Shown here piece by piece: positions 39,401-47,162 of a DNA stretch of 64,000 bases. The position numbers and the translations under genes were made by a program. Under the pieces are notes generated by a model, which searched no databases, was not told the origin of the DNA, and worked only from the letters and a program-made list of their open reading frames with translations. This stretch comes from Spirosoma aerolatum (GTDB lineage Bacteria > Bacteroidota > Bacteroidia > Cytophagales > Spirosomataceae): positions 1,747,001 through 1,811,000 of the forward strand of contig NZ_CP020104.1 in NCBI RefSeq assembly GCF_002056795.1, given 5' to 3'. The number at the start of each line of letters is the position of its first letter. Position 1 is the first letter of the stretch.

Positions 39401-42400
39401 GCTGACGGTACAAAACTGTCAGGGCACTCCGCACTGGAGTACCGGTGAAACCACGCCGAGCATTATCGTCAAGCCAATGGTAACGACGGGGTATACGGTG
39501 TACTGTAGCCTGAATGGCTGTACGAGCCCAACCTCGAAGTCGTACCTGATTACAGTAGTGCCGGTTCTTGAACCAACGATTACGGCTTCGGCTACGGCGG
39601 TAGAACCCGGTGGAACGGTGACACTGACAGCAACGGGTTGCCCCGGTACGGTGATCTGGTCGGCAAACGACATTCACGGTAACAACACGGGTAGCTCAAT
39701 CGTCGTCCGTCCGGAAGGAACCCAGACCTATTCGGCTCAGTGTAAATACCGGACCTGTCTGAGCGACCCATCGATCACGATTGTGGTCAACCCGGGTACC
39801 TGTGTGGCAAAAGCCGGTGGCTTGACGCCAGTGAATGCCACGGTGTGTGGGTCGGGTAGCAACACCGTTATCGTGGCGGCCACCCCAAGTGGTGGGCTGG
39901 TTCAGCCTAGCGGCTACTCGGTCGCGTATCTGTTGACGAAAGATGGTCTGGTGCAACAAGTGGGTACGACACCGCAGTTCAGTGTGCCGTCGGCTGTGGC
40001 CCAGTACGTGATCCATACGCTGGTCTATAACAGCCAGGCGGGCGATGCCAATTACCTCAATCTGGCCTACATCAAATCGGGGCTGAGCCGCACGACGGAC
40101 GTGCTGCAACTGATTAGCGGCAAGTGTGCGGCCCTGGATGCAACGGGGGCAAAACTGACGGTCGGTGTGGTGAACGCTCCAACCTTGTCGGCTACCGCGC
40201 TGACGGTTTGCAACGGGGGGACGGTCTCCCTGACGGCCACGGGCTGCAGCGGCAGTGTGAAATGGTCGGATGGCAAAGAAGGCGCGGTATACGAAACCAG
40301 CGTGTATAGTGACCGGACGCTGACGGCGATCTGTGAGGTAGCTGGCTGCGCCAGTCAACCCTCTGCCCCGGTACGCATTACACTGGGTAGTCCGGCGGTT
40401 CCGGTCATTGTGAGTACGCCATCGATTTGTGTCGGTGAAACCGTCTCGCTGACGGCTACCGGCTGTGCCGACGGGGCGTATCTGTGGTCGGACGGTTCCA
40501 CAACCGGAGCCATCCTGACGGTAACGCCGAGCGCGGATGTTACCTACCGGGTGAAATGCAAACTGGGTGCCTGCGAAGGCGACTGGTCGGCATCGGCCAC
40601 GGTGCGTGTGGGCAAACCATCGGCACCGACACTCTCCCTACAGGGAGCGGGTAGCGCTACGGTTTGCTATGGCATGCCGGTAACGCTGGTCGCTACAGGA
40701 TGCTCGGCCAGTGAACAAGTGATCTGGTCGAATAACCTGACGGGTTCGTCGATCACCCTTTCGCCAGCCAGTACCGAAACGTATACGGCCTACTGCGCGT
40801 CGGCTGCAGGAACTTGCCGGAGCGATGTGTCAGCGGGTATCACCCTGACGGTATTGCCCAAGGTGGCCGTGCCAACGGTCGTCGATAAGACCAATACCTG
40901 TCCCATCACGACGGTCGATCTGTCGACGGGGGTAACCAGTCCGGTGAGCACGGCGGGTGGTGTGTTCGAGTACTACACCGATGCTACGCTGACCAGTAAA
41001 GTGGCTAACCCGGCTGCGGTGGGTGCGGGTACCTACTACGTGATCGAGCGGACCGTGAATGGCTGCGTGAGTCTGCCAGCCATCATCCATGTGCAGATTA
41101 CGACCTGTACCGAGCCAACACCCTGCGATGGGGTGAATCCGGCAACGGCCGATGCGGGTGCGGATGTGAACCTGTGTTCGACAACGAGCTATCAACTGCG
41201 TGGCGTTCTGGGGGGCGGTGGTCAAACCGCCCACTGGACCACCAGTGGTAGTGGCCACTTCGATAACCCGTACTCGCTCAGTGCGATCTACACCGCCAGT
41301 GCGGAAGATGTAGCGGCTGGCCAGGTAACGCTGACGCTGGCGGTGAGTACCACCAATGTGAATTGTCCGATTGCGACCGACCAGATGGTGCTCACCCTGA
41401 ATGGGGTGAAAACCCAGCCGGTAATCACCATAGTAGGAGCTACCCAGCTCTGCTATGGCGATTCGGTGACGCTGAAAGCCTCCGAGGCTTCGGGCTATCG
41501 CTGGAGTACAGGGGCCATCACGCGGAGTATCGTCGTCAAACAAAGTGGTATCTATAGTGTACAGGTGATGGATGATAAGGGCTGCGTATCGGTCAAATCG
41601 GCCGAGGTAACGGTGAAGGTAGCCGATCCGGTGCTGCCACCGCTGGTGACCAACCTGCGCAACACCTGTCCGTCGAAAATCGTCGATCTGACCAAAGCCT
41701 TATCGACGACGACAGCAGGAAGCAGCTATAGCTACCGGATTTGTGAATGCGTCACCTCCAACATTGTGATTCGTCCGGATTCGGTGTGTGAAGGTACCTA
41801 CTGGATTGTGGAGAAAACGGCCCAGGGTTGCGTAAGCCATCCGTCGAAAGTGGTGGTGAAGGTCTTCGACTGCGCCAGCGATACGCTGCGTTCGGACGTG
41901 AGCATCACCAAGACGGTGAACCATACGGTGGTGAACGGTACACCCGTTACCTACACGCTAACGGTCAGCAACGCGGGTCCGCATACGGCCTACAACGTGG
42001 ATGTGCGGGATGTGTTGCCGAGTGGGCTGCAACTGCTGCCCTCGGCAGGGTACTCCTTCGTCAATGGGGTGATTACCAAACGCATCGATAGCCTGAAAGC
42101 CGGTGCTTCGGCTCAGATCGTGTTCAGTGCCCGACTGGTGAAGAAAGGCGAGGATGTAGTCAACCGGGCCGAGATCACCTATCAGGACCATGTTGATCCG
42201 AACCTGAGCAACAACAGTTCCAGTATTACGGTACGGGATACGGCCACAGCGCCTGCCTCGCAAACCGGCACAGCAGGTCTGGGGCTGGCCCTGGCCGTTG
42301 TGAAGGTGGAAGCCCAACCCGATAATTCGTATAACGTGACCTACAAAGGGACGATTAAGAATATCGGTGGTATTGATCTGCAGGGACTGAGTCTGGTTGA

Positions 42401-44042
42401 TAGCCTGAGTCAGGTGTTCCTCTCGCCCGCGTCGTATAGCGTGGTCGGCGCTCCGGTCGTGGCATCGGGTAGCACCCTGGTTGCCAATGCCAGCTTCAAC
42501 GGCCATACGCAACCCGACTTACTGACAGGGGCCAGCACCCTGGCTGCCGGGGCGCAGGATGAGGTCGTGTTTGTGGTGAATGTGAAGCCCAATGGCAACA
42601 ACGGTCCGTTCTACTCCAGTGCTACAGTAACTGGTACGACACCAGATGCCTCGCAGACGGTAATGGATATTTCCAATAACGGAATCGATCCGGTGGCTGA
42701 TGGGGCTGTGGTGACCACAGTTCGCTTCGACCTGCCTCAAGGCCTGCTGGGTATAGCCAAAGAAGCGGGTACACCGATAATGGTAGCCGCTGGGGTATAC
42801 GACGTTCCGTATACCATCACGCTGACCAACATGGGTAGTCTACCCCTGCGGCAGATCCAGGTGGTTGACAACCTCACCCAGACCTTCGGTAGTGGTGCGC
42901 TGATTGTCAGCAACCGCATCCGGGTGACGGGAACGGGAACGGTCACGGTCGATACGCTGTACACGGGTCAGGGTCTGCTCACCAGGATGCTGGTCGATAC
43001 GGCCAGTACGCTGGCGGTGGGTGCGAAAGCTACGCTGGGCTTTACGGTACGGGTCGATGTACGCAGCGCATCTCCCCAGTCGTCGTCGCTGACGTTCTAC
43101 AACACGGCCTATGGTACGGCCCTGGCCTCGGATAATCAGGTGGTGGCCGATACCTCGACGGCGGGTGCGAATACGGACCCGGACAATGACCTCGATCCGC
43201 GTAATAACAGCCAGTCGACGCCCGTATCGCTCAATGGGCTGACCACCGATGCGCACATTGGTCTGGCCATGACCGTGGCCGATACGGTCCGTCAGTCGGA
43301 TGGTAGCTACAACGTCACCTACCAGATCGTGGTGAAAGCCTACGGGCCCAGTCCGTTGAAAAATGTGCTGGTTACCGATACACTGTCGACGGTGTTCAAC
43401 AGCCAGACGGGGTCGAGCTTCACGTTGGTGAAGGCACCGTTCATCACCTCGACGGGGAGCGCCCTCAAGCTCAACCCCAACTACAACGGGGTGTCGGATC
43501 CGGTCATCGTCCTGGGCGACAGCACCAGCGCGCTGGCGGTGGGTAAAGTCGATACGATTCGAATGGTGATCAACGTCATCGCCGATGGCTCGACGACCAG
43601 CTTCCTCAACTCGGCCTACGGTCTGGCCCAGTATACAGGTGGTACGGTAAGCGATGTATCGACGAGTGGGTTGAATCCGGACCTCAACGGCAATGGTGAC
43701 CCGACCGATCCCAACGAGCGCGAAGCCACTCCGCTGACGCTGCTGCCGACTTATCAGGCGATTTTCATCCCGCAGGGCTTCTCACCAAACGGCGATGGAA
43801 TCAATGACCGGTTCGTGATCCGGGGCGCCAATGGGCTGACGGTCAGTCTGGAAGTCTATAATCGCTGGGGTAATCTGGTCTACAAAAACGAGGATTACCA
43901 GAACGATTGGGATGGCAAGCCGAACACGGGTATCGTGCTCAGCTCGGCCGACTCCAACGGCGTGCCCGATGGCACCTACTACTACGTAGTGAATCTGAGC
44001 GATGGCCGCAAGTTTGTTCGATACATGACTATTAACCGCTAA
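30417..44042 (+). CDS. Giant T9SS-exported surface protein (4541 aa)
   Basis: The start is ATG 30417 or the Met nine codons later. A hydrophobic signal segment spans about residues 31-52. In order: three Ig-like domains (about 118-350, NVQWYKDG), cysteine-bounded beta domains, and two copies of a 555-residue block (587-1138, 1142-1693) made of SprB-like repeats and a DUF11 domain. A further DUF11 domain (about 1934-2048) follows. Then come more than a dozen Ig-like repeats of about 85 residues with WSDGQTG and YxAxC motifs (about 2209-3495), more DUF11 domains (about 3822-4440), and a T9SS type B (gliding motility-associated) domain at 4445-4541 (FSPNGDGINDRFVI, VYNRWGNLVY, final basic Arg). 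T9SS export and surface attachment are well supported. PorP/SprF follows 5 bp downstream. An adhesin or gliding role is inferred. Confidence 0.92.
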   Translation: MEYTNTQSSMKKYLPLPGSVWQDVGSSPPWGVRFLVQLLVLFYVTIGSSAVGAEPLKPSVSTGGANRTRLASPSTHAKFASSGKVKHLPVVGTDNENRTATIPANPTRSVIELSADDPCTPTSYTLCGDKTSFTLTVGSGYSNVQWYRDGIVLPGATGTDYVATQAGLYSYSAVDATTSCSTSLCCPVSIASCTCPPTSYTLCGSKTSFTLTAGAGYTNVQWYKDGAIISGATGMEYVATIAGLYSYSAIEATTGCSLSLCCPVTISSCTCPPASYTLCGTKTSFTLTAGSEYTNVQWYKDGVVIPGATGMEYVATMAGLYSYSAIEATTGCSLSLCCPVTISACPVVCEKPILSLADPICTGNGFYSISLISSTANLIPSAGQVSGASIVNIPIGTPISVTASNGVGCYNVLTADSPTGCSNNGNNNCTPPRLSVGQPLCQGTGFYTVSYRLVGTGSVSSNVGNVNTVSRVIENIPVGQNVQVTATGSGTCVTRVTVVSPASCTNPCENPAITLSGPECVAGSSSYEVSYTVAAGTSVQVNQGVAANGLISGILSGIPVSVTVTPNNGCQPIVVIVPPASCTVCTALGLNTGTTLAQCGQANGIATVVVNAGSGVAPYTYQWTNASGSVVSSSSLAQGLAPGVYTVSVTDSKGCTGQKQVSISSTSAPLIVAQVNSTSCGLANGSASVQVSNGSGNYSYQWTSAAGIVVGSSASLMNLSAGTYMVSVSDGSGCSSMTSVVVGNSTPLNVVASVQNAVCGQATGSVSAQVSGGSPAYSYQWRNAAGSVVATSQNLTNASPGSYTVIVTDATGCTALASANISNLAGPQLAGSVTNVSCYGTQTGGVVLSVTGGTPPIGYVWSNGATTKDLSNVGAGVYTVTARDANGCVAIQSFTISQPTEIAAVFQPTQPTCTSLTGGSVRLIGISGGTTPYSYTWSNGSTASSLSGLSGGTYTLTIKDANGCVASPVAILATPTGCSTPVFDLALTKKLASGQSANVTAGSSVTFTVTVYNKGNVDATNVQVTDYIPTGLTLNDASWSASNGLATLNSVIASLPAGQSTTRNIVFTVGAGVTGSITNTAEISSAGNAQNLPDVDSDADNNPDNDGTPINDDTSGDHKHNPSQDEDDSDIEVINVTPSCVALGLNTGTTLAQCGQANGIATVVVNAGSGTAPYTYQWTNASGSVVSSSSLAQGLAPGVYTVSVTDSKGCTGQKQVSISSTSAPLIVAQVNSTSCGLANGSASVQVTSGSGSYTYQWTNGSGAVVGTTASISNLSAGTYMVSVSDGSGCSSMTSVVVGNSTPLNVVASVQNAVCGQATGSVSAQVSGGSPAYSYQWRNAAGSVVATSQNLTNASPGSYTVIVTDATGCTALASANISNLAGPQLAGSVTNVSCYGTQTGGVVLSVTGGTPPIGYVWSNGATTKDLSNVGAGVYTVTARDANGCVAIQSFTISQPTEIAAVFQPTQPTCTSLTGGSVRLIGISGGTTPYSYTWSNGSTASSLSGLSGGTYTLTIKDANGCVASPVAILATPTGCSTPVFDLALTKKLASGQSANVTAGSSVTFTVTVYNKGNVDATNVQVTDYIPTGLTLNDASWSASNGLATLNSVIISLPAGQSTTRNIVFTVGSGVTGSLTNTAEISSAGNAQNLPDVDSDPDNNPDNDGTPINDDISGDHKHNPSQDEDDSDVEVINVTPVTPVCEKPVLTVGNPVCNPANGTYSVSVYSSTASVLASAGSMNLSAGLISNIQVGTPVSVTASNGAGCFQVLSVDSPASCLTNPSCTQPKLTVGQPICQGTGYYSVNFTAERGSVQISQGRIVGNNVVDIPLGTNLLISATDGSCFTRVMVMSPASCTNVCENPAISLSGPICDDKGTSTYYLNYTVTAGATVRVNPGYANGHWIYGIPSGVPLSVTVSTPGCADKVVTIPGIVCGQTPQPLLELTKQVNKTRAALGEVVTYTLTLTNKGTGAATNVEVQESMSAGLAIVPGSVSTTMGSYAATSPVGIWTIPSLAAGATTTLTFSASVTQVGVVYNKAAIPGDTVSVCTTVPVKVCKGAPILVDMSAPAGYGSYQWYRNGVPVAGATSYTYTASQYGEFTVQVNGGQCPNGACCPIVIEEEVGVSFTLAALAPTCNGSQPLANGTVTIGGLSAANTAYRYAISQGGSFTTTNPALQAVPANGVLASNLVGGQTYTIRLFNGAGCWQDQTVTVGVANCGCQVEPPVVTCAITEICKGSSTVLSTRGCESGTVIWSDGKSGATIVATPSVTTTYTASCVIGTCVSKVSNAITVTVLDVKTPVLTASADNVCPGTSVTLTATGCESGTVIWSDKAQTGNSIVVAPYGKTTYTAQCRQSACLSAPALITINVNTDLPTPTVTCSTTIVCPGETVTLTAENCVGTPIWNSTTATTSSIVVTPTLGSNRYWVYCKNGACTSKSSNVYTIEVVAPQVPTLSASADTVCLGGSVVLTASGCNGSVLWSTGETGASITARPTANTSYYAQCKFRTCLSNQSSPVAIAVVNPQAPIVKVSKTLICSGEPVSLTATGCNGTVQWHGVARVGSVITIYPTESKEYYATCKQGTCESSASNTVRVTVNTSPATAPTVTASTTLICNSGVVSLTATGCNGNVTWSDGQTGSVVTVTPTPTNREFYALCVPTSGTACGSAKSNVIAISVAQPGVPSIVASRTAVCAGETLTLTASGCNGSVKWSNGQLGATIQVSPQTTTDYQATCSLGACESALSSKVTVVVTPAAPAPVVTASSLTVCSGSVVSLTATGCTGTVTWSDGQTGSVVTVTPTAASHDFSAICQTGGSCRSPQSNVVSITLAPTAAPTITASRNVVCSGEKVTLTATGCAGTVTWSGINRLGASIDIYPTSTTEYYATCNVGSCVSAASNKVTVTVNTGTGTIPVVTASTQQVCTSGVVSLTATGCSSGTVIWSDGQTGAIVSVTATEASHEFYALCKDAGQCGTGKSNVITITVTTMQTPVAVCSTDSICAGEEVTLTVQNCQGTPHWSTGETTPSIIVKPMVTTGYTVYCSLNGCTSPTSKSYLITVVPVLEPTITASATAVEPGGTVTLTATGCPGTVIWSANDIHGNNTGSSIVVRPEGTQTYSAQCKYRTCLSDPSITIVVNPGTCVAKAGGLTPVNATVCGSGSNTVIVAATPSGGLVQPSGYSVAYLLTKDGLVQQVGTTPQFSVPSAVAQYVIHTLVYNSQAGDANYLNLAYIKSGLSRTTDVLQLISGKCAALDATGAKLTVGVVNAPTLSATALTVCNGGTVSLTATGCSGSVKWSDGKEGAVYETSVYSDRTLTAICEVAGCASQPSAPVRITLGSPAVPVIVSTPSICVGETVSLTATGCADGAYLWSDGSTTGAILTVTPSADVTYRVKCKLGACEGDWSASATVRVGKPSAPTLSLQGAGSATVCYGMPVTLVATGCSASEQVIWSNNLTGSSITLSPASTETYTAYCASAAGTCRSDVSAGITLTVLPKVAVPTVVDKTNTCPITTVDLSTGVTSPVSTAGGVFEYYTDATLTSKVANPAAVGAGTYYVIERTVNGCVSLPAIIHVQITTCTEPTPCDGVNPATADAGADVNLCSTTSYQLRGVLGGGGQTAHWTTSGSGHFDNPYSLSAIYTASAEDVAAGQVTLTLAVSTTNVNCPIATDQMVLTLNGVKTQPVITIVGATQLCYGDSVTLKASEASGYRWSTGAITRSIVVKQSGIYSVQVMDDKGCVSVKSAEVTVKVADPVLPPLVTNLRNTCPSKIVDLTKALSTTTAGSSYSYRICECVTSNIVIRPDSVCEGTYWIVEKTAQGCVSHPSKVVVKVFDCASDTLRSDVSITKTVNHTVVNGTPVTYTLTVSNAGPHTAYNVDVRDVLPSGLQLLPSAGYSFVNGVITKRIDSLKAGASAQIVFSARLVKKGEDVVNRAEITYQDHVDPNLSNNSSSITVRDTATAPASQTGTAGLGLALAVVKVEAQPDNSYNVTYKGTIKNIGGIDLQGLSLVDSLSQVFLSPASYSVVGAPVVASGSTLVANASFNGHTQPDLLTGASTLAAGAQDEVVFVVNVKPNGNNGPFYSSATVTGTTPDASQTVMDISNNGIDPVADGAVVTTVRFDLPQGLLGIAKEAGTPIMVAAGVYDVPYTITLTNMGSLPLRQIQVVDNLTQTFGSGALIVSNRIRVTGTGTVTVDTLYTGQGLLTRMLVDTASTLAVGAKATLGFTVRVDVRSASPQSSSLTFYNTAYGTALASDNQVVADTSTAGANTDPDNDLDPRNNSQSTPVSLNGLTTDAHIGLAMTVADTVRQSDGSYNVTYQIVVKAYGPSPLKNVLVTDTLSTVFNSQTGSSFTLVKAPFITSTGSALKLNPNYNGVSDPVIVLGDSTSALAVGKVDTIRMVINVIADGSTTSFLNSAYGLAQYTGGTVSDVSTSGLNPDLNGNGDPTDPNEREATPLTLLPTYQAIFIPQGFSPNGDGINDRFVIRGANGLTVSLEVYNRWGNLVYKNEDYQNDWDGKPNTGIVLSSADSNGVPDGTYYYVVNLSDGRKFVRYMTINR
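32175..35495 (+). repeat. Near-identical 1665-bp in-frame tandem duplication
   Basis: Copy 1 at 32175-33830 and copy 2 at 33840-35495 align at a constant offset of 1665 bp (555 codons) with long stretches of identical DNA. The main exception is a patch near 32484-32563 versus 34149-34228 that encodes different loop residues. Confidence 0.92.
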
Positions 44043-44047
44043 TTCGG

Positions 44048-45025
44048 ATGGCAAACCAGTTTAGAAGTAAACTATGGGCCGCAGGAGTTGTGCTGCTGAT
44101 GCTGGGCATCAGCAGCCGCCCCGTGCGGGCTCAGCAGGACAAGATGTTCTCTCAGTACATGTTCAACATGATGGCTTTGAATCCGGCCTATGCCGGTAGC
44201 CGGGATGTACTGAGTATGTCGGCGCTGTACCGCAACCAGTGGACAGGCGTCGAAGGGGCTCCCCAAACGGCGACTTTCACGGCGGACATGCCGCTGAATC
44301 GGGAACGAGTCGGGGTGGGTCTACAGTTGTACGGGGATAAGGCCGGGGTGATTCAGGAAGCGGGTGCGTTTGCCTCCTATGCGTTTCGCATCAAGGTAGG
44401 GACGAAAAGCACCCTGGCGCTGGGTCTACAGGCTGGGGCCTCCAGTTACCAGGCCAACCTGATGGAGGTACGGACGTCTCCGGATAACCAGATTGATCCG
44501 GCCTTTGCCAGCAATATCTCCAAGATACTGCCCAACTTCGGGACGGGACTTTATCTGAGCAACGACAAGGCGTATGTGGGCTTATCGGTTCCCCGGCTGA
44601 TCAAGAACCGGTTGAGTGAGTACAATGTGGGGGATTACCGGTCGGTGCAGGCTCGTCATGCGTATCTGGCGGCTGGTTTTGTGGTAGGCCTCAGCCCGGT
44701 GGTGAAGATGAAGCCGTCGATGCTGGTGAAGTATTCGGAAGGGGCCCCTCTGGGTTTTGATGGGAACATCAACTTCTGGTTTGCGGACCGGATTGCGATC
44801 GGAGCCTCGATTCGTCGGAATCAGTTTTCGACCTGGTCGACCTACACGACGGATGCGGTGGTAGGGATGCTGGAGGTGCAGTTGACGGATCAGTTCCGGT
44901 TCGGGTATGCGTATGATCGGACGATGAACGGGTTGCAGAGTGTAGCGCCGAGTTCGCACGAGATCATGATTCGCTATGAGTTTGGGTTTGGGCGGAGTCG
45001 CATCCTGACGCCGAGGTATTTTTAA
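44048..45025 (+). CDS. PorP/SprF family type IX secretion outer-membrane protein
   Basis: The 325-residue product has a signal peptide (1-28, ending RPVRAQ) and the family hallmark QQDKMFSQYMFNMMALNPAYAGSRD. Alternating beta-strands typical of an outer-membrane barrel follow (VGVGLQLYGDKAG, FGYAYDRTM, HEIMIRYEFGFGR). PorP/SprF proteins work with T9SS. In Bacteroidota they commonly sit next to genes for large proteins with type B C-terminal domains, and they are thought to help export or anchor that partner. Only 5 bp separate this gene from the 4541-residue gene, so the two should be one operon and a functional pair. Length is normal. A strong hairpin downstream ends the unit. Confidence 0.95.
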   Translation: MANQFRSKLWAAGVVLLMLGISSRPVRAQQDKMFSQYMFNMMALNPAYAGSRDVLSMSALYRNQWTGVEGAPQTATFTADMPLNRERVGVGLQLYGDKAGVIQEAGAFASYAFRIKVGTKSTLALGLQAGASSYQANLMEVRTSPDNQIDPAFASNISKILPNFGTGLYLSNDKAYVGLSVPRLIKNRLSEYNVGDYRSVQARHAYLAAGFVVGLSPVVKMKPSMLVKYSEGAPLGFDGNINFWFADRIAIGASIRRNQFSTWSTYTTDAVVGMLEVQLTDQFRFGYAYDRTMNGLQSVAPSSHEIMIRYEFGFGRSRILTPRYF

Positions 45026-45471
45026 TGTTGTTTTGCCACGTACATGAGCAGTAAGCAGTTTTGTAAGGTCGATTGAAATCAGAAGATTGATAGGGCCTAC
45101 TAGTTGCCACCCGGATTGGTTCCATTCAGAAAACCAATCCGGGGCAAGTAATCTGATTTGGATTAGATGTTCACAGGTTAGGCTCATCCAGAGTTTCACG
45201 GTATACAAAAAGGAAACGGTTGGCAACCGGACTTTCTAGCTTATAAGAGTAGAAGAAATTGTCTCTAGTAGGATACGAAGTGGATCATCAAGTTTGTAAA
45301 GTTAATATACCCATAAATTAATATATTTTATACATAATATATGTGATTTGGCACATAAAATGATATAAATAAATTAGAGAATAGCGGTTGGTTTTCAGTT
45401 GATTATAGCTGAGTGCCTGTGCCTTTCTGTTTATTCTGTTTTTACTACCGTACCTTTTAAACCTACCTTTT
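45026..45471. other. Intergenic region after PorP/SprF
   Basis: A 446-bp stretch with the terminator hairpin at 45104-45147. A very AT-rich segment at 45290-45380 probably contains the promoter of the CAP-domain gene. No other gene is visible. Confidence 0.5.
45104..45147 (+). terminator. Hairpin terminating the giant protein/PorP operon
   Basis: A perfect 11-bp stem CCGGATTGGTT/AACCAATCCGG (45111-45121, 45132-45142) is extended by TTGCC/GGCAA across a 2-base bulge, 78 bp after the stop. There is no long T-tract. Confidence 0.6.
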
Positions 45472-46065
45472 ATGAGAAACTCTTACTTAGTGGGCTTTCT
45501 TTTTTTGATGCTGGGACTTGTCTCCTGCCAGTCGGAGCTGGCCATCAAAGAAATTCCGGGCCGAGTTACCTCGTCGGTGCATATGAGTGGAGGTATTGGC
45601 AAACCAGAACCCAATGCTTTACAACACTCAGGGGCTCGTGATGCCGCCCTGACCCTACAGCTGGAAGTACTCACCTATGTGAATGAGGCTCGTTCGCAGA
45701 CGTGTTTATGCGGCACTACGGTTTATCCGCCTGTCACTTTATTAACGCTGAATTCGAGGCTAAATGGAGCTGCTGATAAATATGCTGTAGATATGGCTAC
45801 CTACAATTACTTTAGCCACACTGGCCGAGACGGCTCACAACCCTGGGATCGGATGACCAGAGAGGGGTACATTTGGAGTTCATCAGGCGAAAATATTGCC
45901 GCCGGTTATCCGACAGCCCGGTCGGTTGTCGATGCCTGGTTAAGTTCAACGGTGCATTGCCAAAACATTATGAACCCCGAGTATCGGAATCTGGGGGTAG
46001 GCTATTCCTATAATTCAAAAAGTACGTTTAAGTATTATTGGGTAACCGATTTTGGTGCCCGTTAG
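45472..46065 (+). CDS. CAP-domain (SCP/PR1-like) lipoprotein
   Basis: The 197-residue product has a lipoprotein signal peptide with lipobox GLVSC (Cys19) and a CAP domain from about residue 62 to the end. Typical motifs are visible: LTYVNEARS, LNGAADKYAVDMATYNYFSHTGRDG with the cavity His, SGENIAAGY, and HCQNIMNPEYRNLGVGY followed by YYWVTDFG. Bacterial CAP proteins are extracytoplasmic and small; their activity is mostly unknown. It lies between the T9SS operon and a LytTR regulator, all on the plus strand, with its own upstream AT-rich region. A connection with the surface locus is possible but not shown. Confidence 0.9.
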   Translation: MRNSYLVGFLFLMLGLVSCQSELAIKEIPGRVTSSVHMSGGIGKPEPNALQHSGARDAALTLQLEVLTYVNEARSQTCLCGTTVYPPVTLLTLNSRLNGAADKYAVDMATYNYFSHTGRDGSQPWDRMTREGYIWSSSGENIAAGYPTARSVVDAWLSSTVHCQNIMNPEYRNLGVGYSYNSKSTFKYYWVTDFGAR

Positions 46066-46157
46066 TAGGGTAGAATAAAAGGCATTATTGACCCTTGCGC
46101 AAATTCTTGTGCTTCCGGCTCAACAGGTGTATTCAGAACTACTTACCGTGGCGGGAT

Positions 46158-46871
46158 ATGACTAATTTAAATGTCCTCATTATTGAAGACGATCCCATCT
46201 GGCAGTTTAGTCTTCAGACCATGTTTGGCCAATTGAATGTGGCTACCGTTCGTCTGGCGGGGTCGATTGCCGAGGCTAACCAGAAGCTTCATGAGCAACT
46301 TCCTGATTTAGTGATCGCCGATATTGTTTTACCAGATGGCTTGTCGTTGGGCTTATTTACGCAAAACTATAAGCAGTTGCCTGTTATTTTTCAAACCGCC
46401 TACACTAAAGATGATTATTTGCGACGAGCCATCACGATGCCCAATATAGGATTCTTGGTAAAACCTTTTGAAGTGTTTAGCCTAAAGGCCGCCATAGAAA
46501 TATTGTTCGCTCAGAAACCAATTAACCTTTTTCCAGCTATCAATAGCATTACGACTACCGATAAACGCAGGCAACGTATAGATATACCGTTAGATGAAAT
46601 TTACTGGATTAAAGGGGAGGGCAATTATTCGATTATCCATACTGTCGATCAAAAATATGTTCTGAAACGATCATTGCGTAAACTAGCGCTGGAGTTGACA
46701 GATCGCTTTATTCAAGTGCAAAAAGCATACATTATCAACATACACTATATCGAACGAATTCTAGAGTCAACCGTGCAAATTAACCAGCAATCCATCCCCA
46801 TCGGGCGTGCTTATAAAAAGAACTTACTCAATCTTGTTGACCCCCGAAAACGTATGTATCTTCGGGGGTAG
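46158..46871 (+). CDS. LytTR-family response regulator, paralogue of the one at 7283
   Basis: I start at ATG 46158 (MTNLNVLIIEDD). The longer frame from 46095 adds 21 residues that do not match the family. The 237-residue protein has a receiver domain with Asp11/Asp12, phospho-acceptor Asp55 (LVIADIVLPDG) and Lys102 (FLVKPF). A LytTR domain follows (KGEGNYSIIHTVDQKYVLKRSLRK, SIPIGRAYKKN). Long identical segments with the regulator at 7283 (QLPDLVIADIV, NYKQLPV, HTVDQKYVLKRSLRK-like) show recent duplication. No kinase gene is near, so it may share the kinases at 2825 and 4967. The two regulators bracket the surface-protein locus. A CCCCCGAA/TTCGGGGG hairpin covers the last codons. Confidence 0.9.
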   Translation: MTNLNVLIIEDDPIWQFSLQTMFGQLNVATVRLAGSIAEANQKLHEQLPDLVIADIVLPDGLSLGLFTQNYKQLPVIFQTAYTKDDYLRRAITMPNIGFLVKPFEVFSLKAAIEILFAQKPINLFPAINSITTTDKRRQRIDIPLDEIYWIKGEGNYSIIHTVDQKYVLKRSLRKLALELTDRFIQVQKAYIINIHYIERILESTVQINQQSIPIGRAYKKNLLNLVDPRKRMYLRG

Positions 46872-47162
46872 CCGGTTAAGTCAATAATAATGCCTATGCG
46901 CTGGAAGTATTGGTTGAATCACCTATCTATCCAGCAATTCTTCCAACGATCAATCTGTTAGGAAACCACAGTGGGGATCTAACATGTCGACGTTCTTTCG
47001 CGTATAAACGGCTATATCGCTAAGAAATTAACACATTAAATAGTCTGATTTTCATGTGAAGAAGTAGTATAGGTCGAGTCTGATCGTGGATATGATTCAC
47101 GTTTGAAGCCTCAACCAATATACTTAACATCCCATTTTTTGCGGATTTGTTCTGATGTTTCC

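Noticed and set aside
30768..41880. Many short repeats that could suggest a CRISPR array
   Set aside because: The repeats are coding domains of uneven length in an open frame, without fixed-length spacers or cas genes.
44582..45226. A 214-codon minus-strand frame
   Set aside because: Antisense to PorP/SprF, Arg/His/Pro-rich; shadow frame.
46841..46868. CCCCCGAA/TTCGGGGG hairpin as terminator of the LytTR gene at 46158
   Set aside because: It lies within the last codons and has no T-tract, so I do not call it a terminator.
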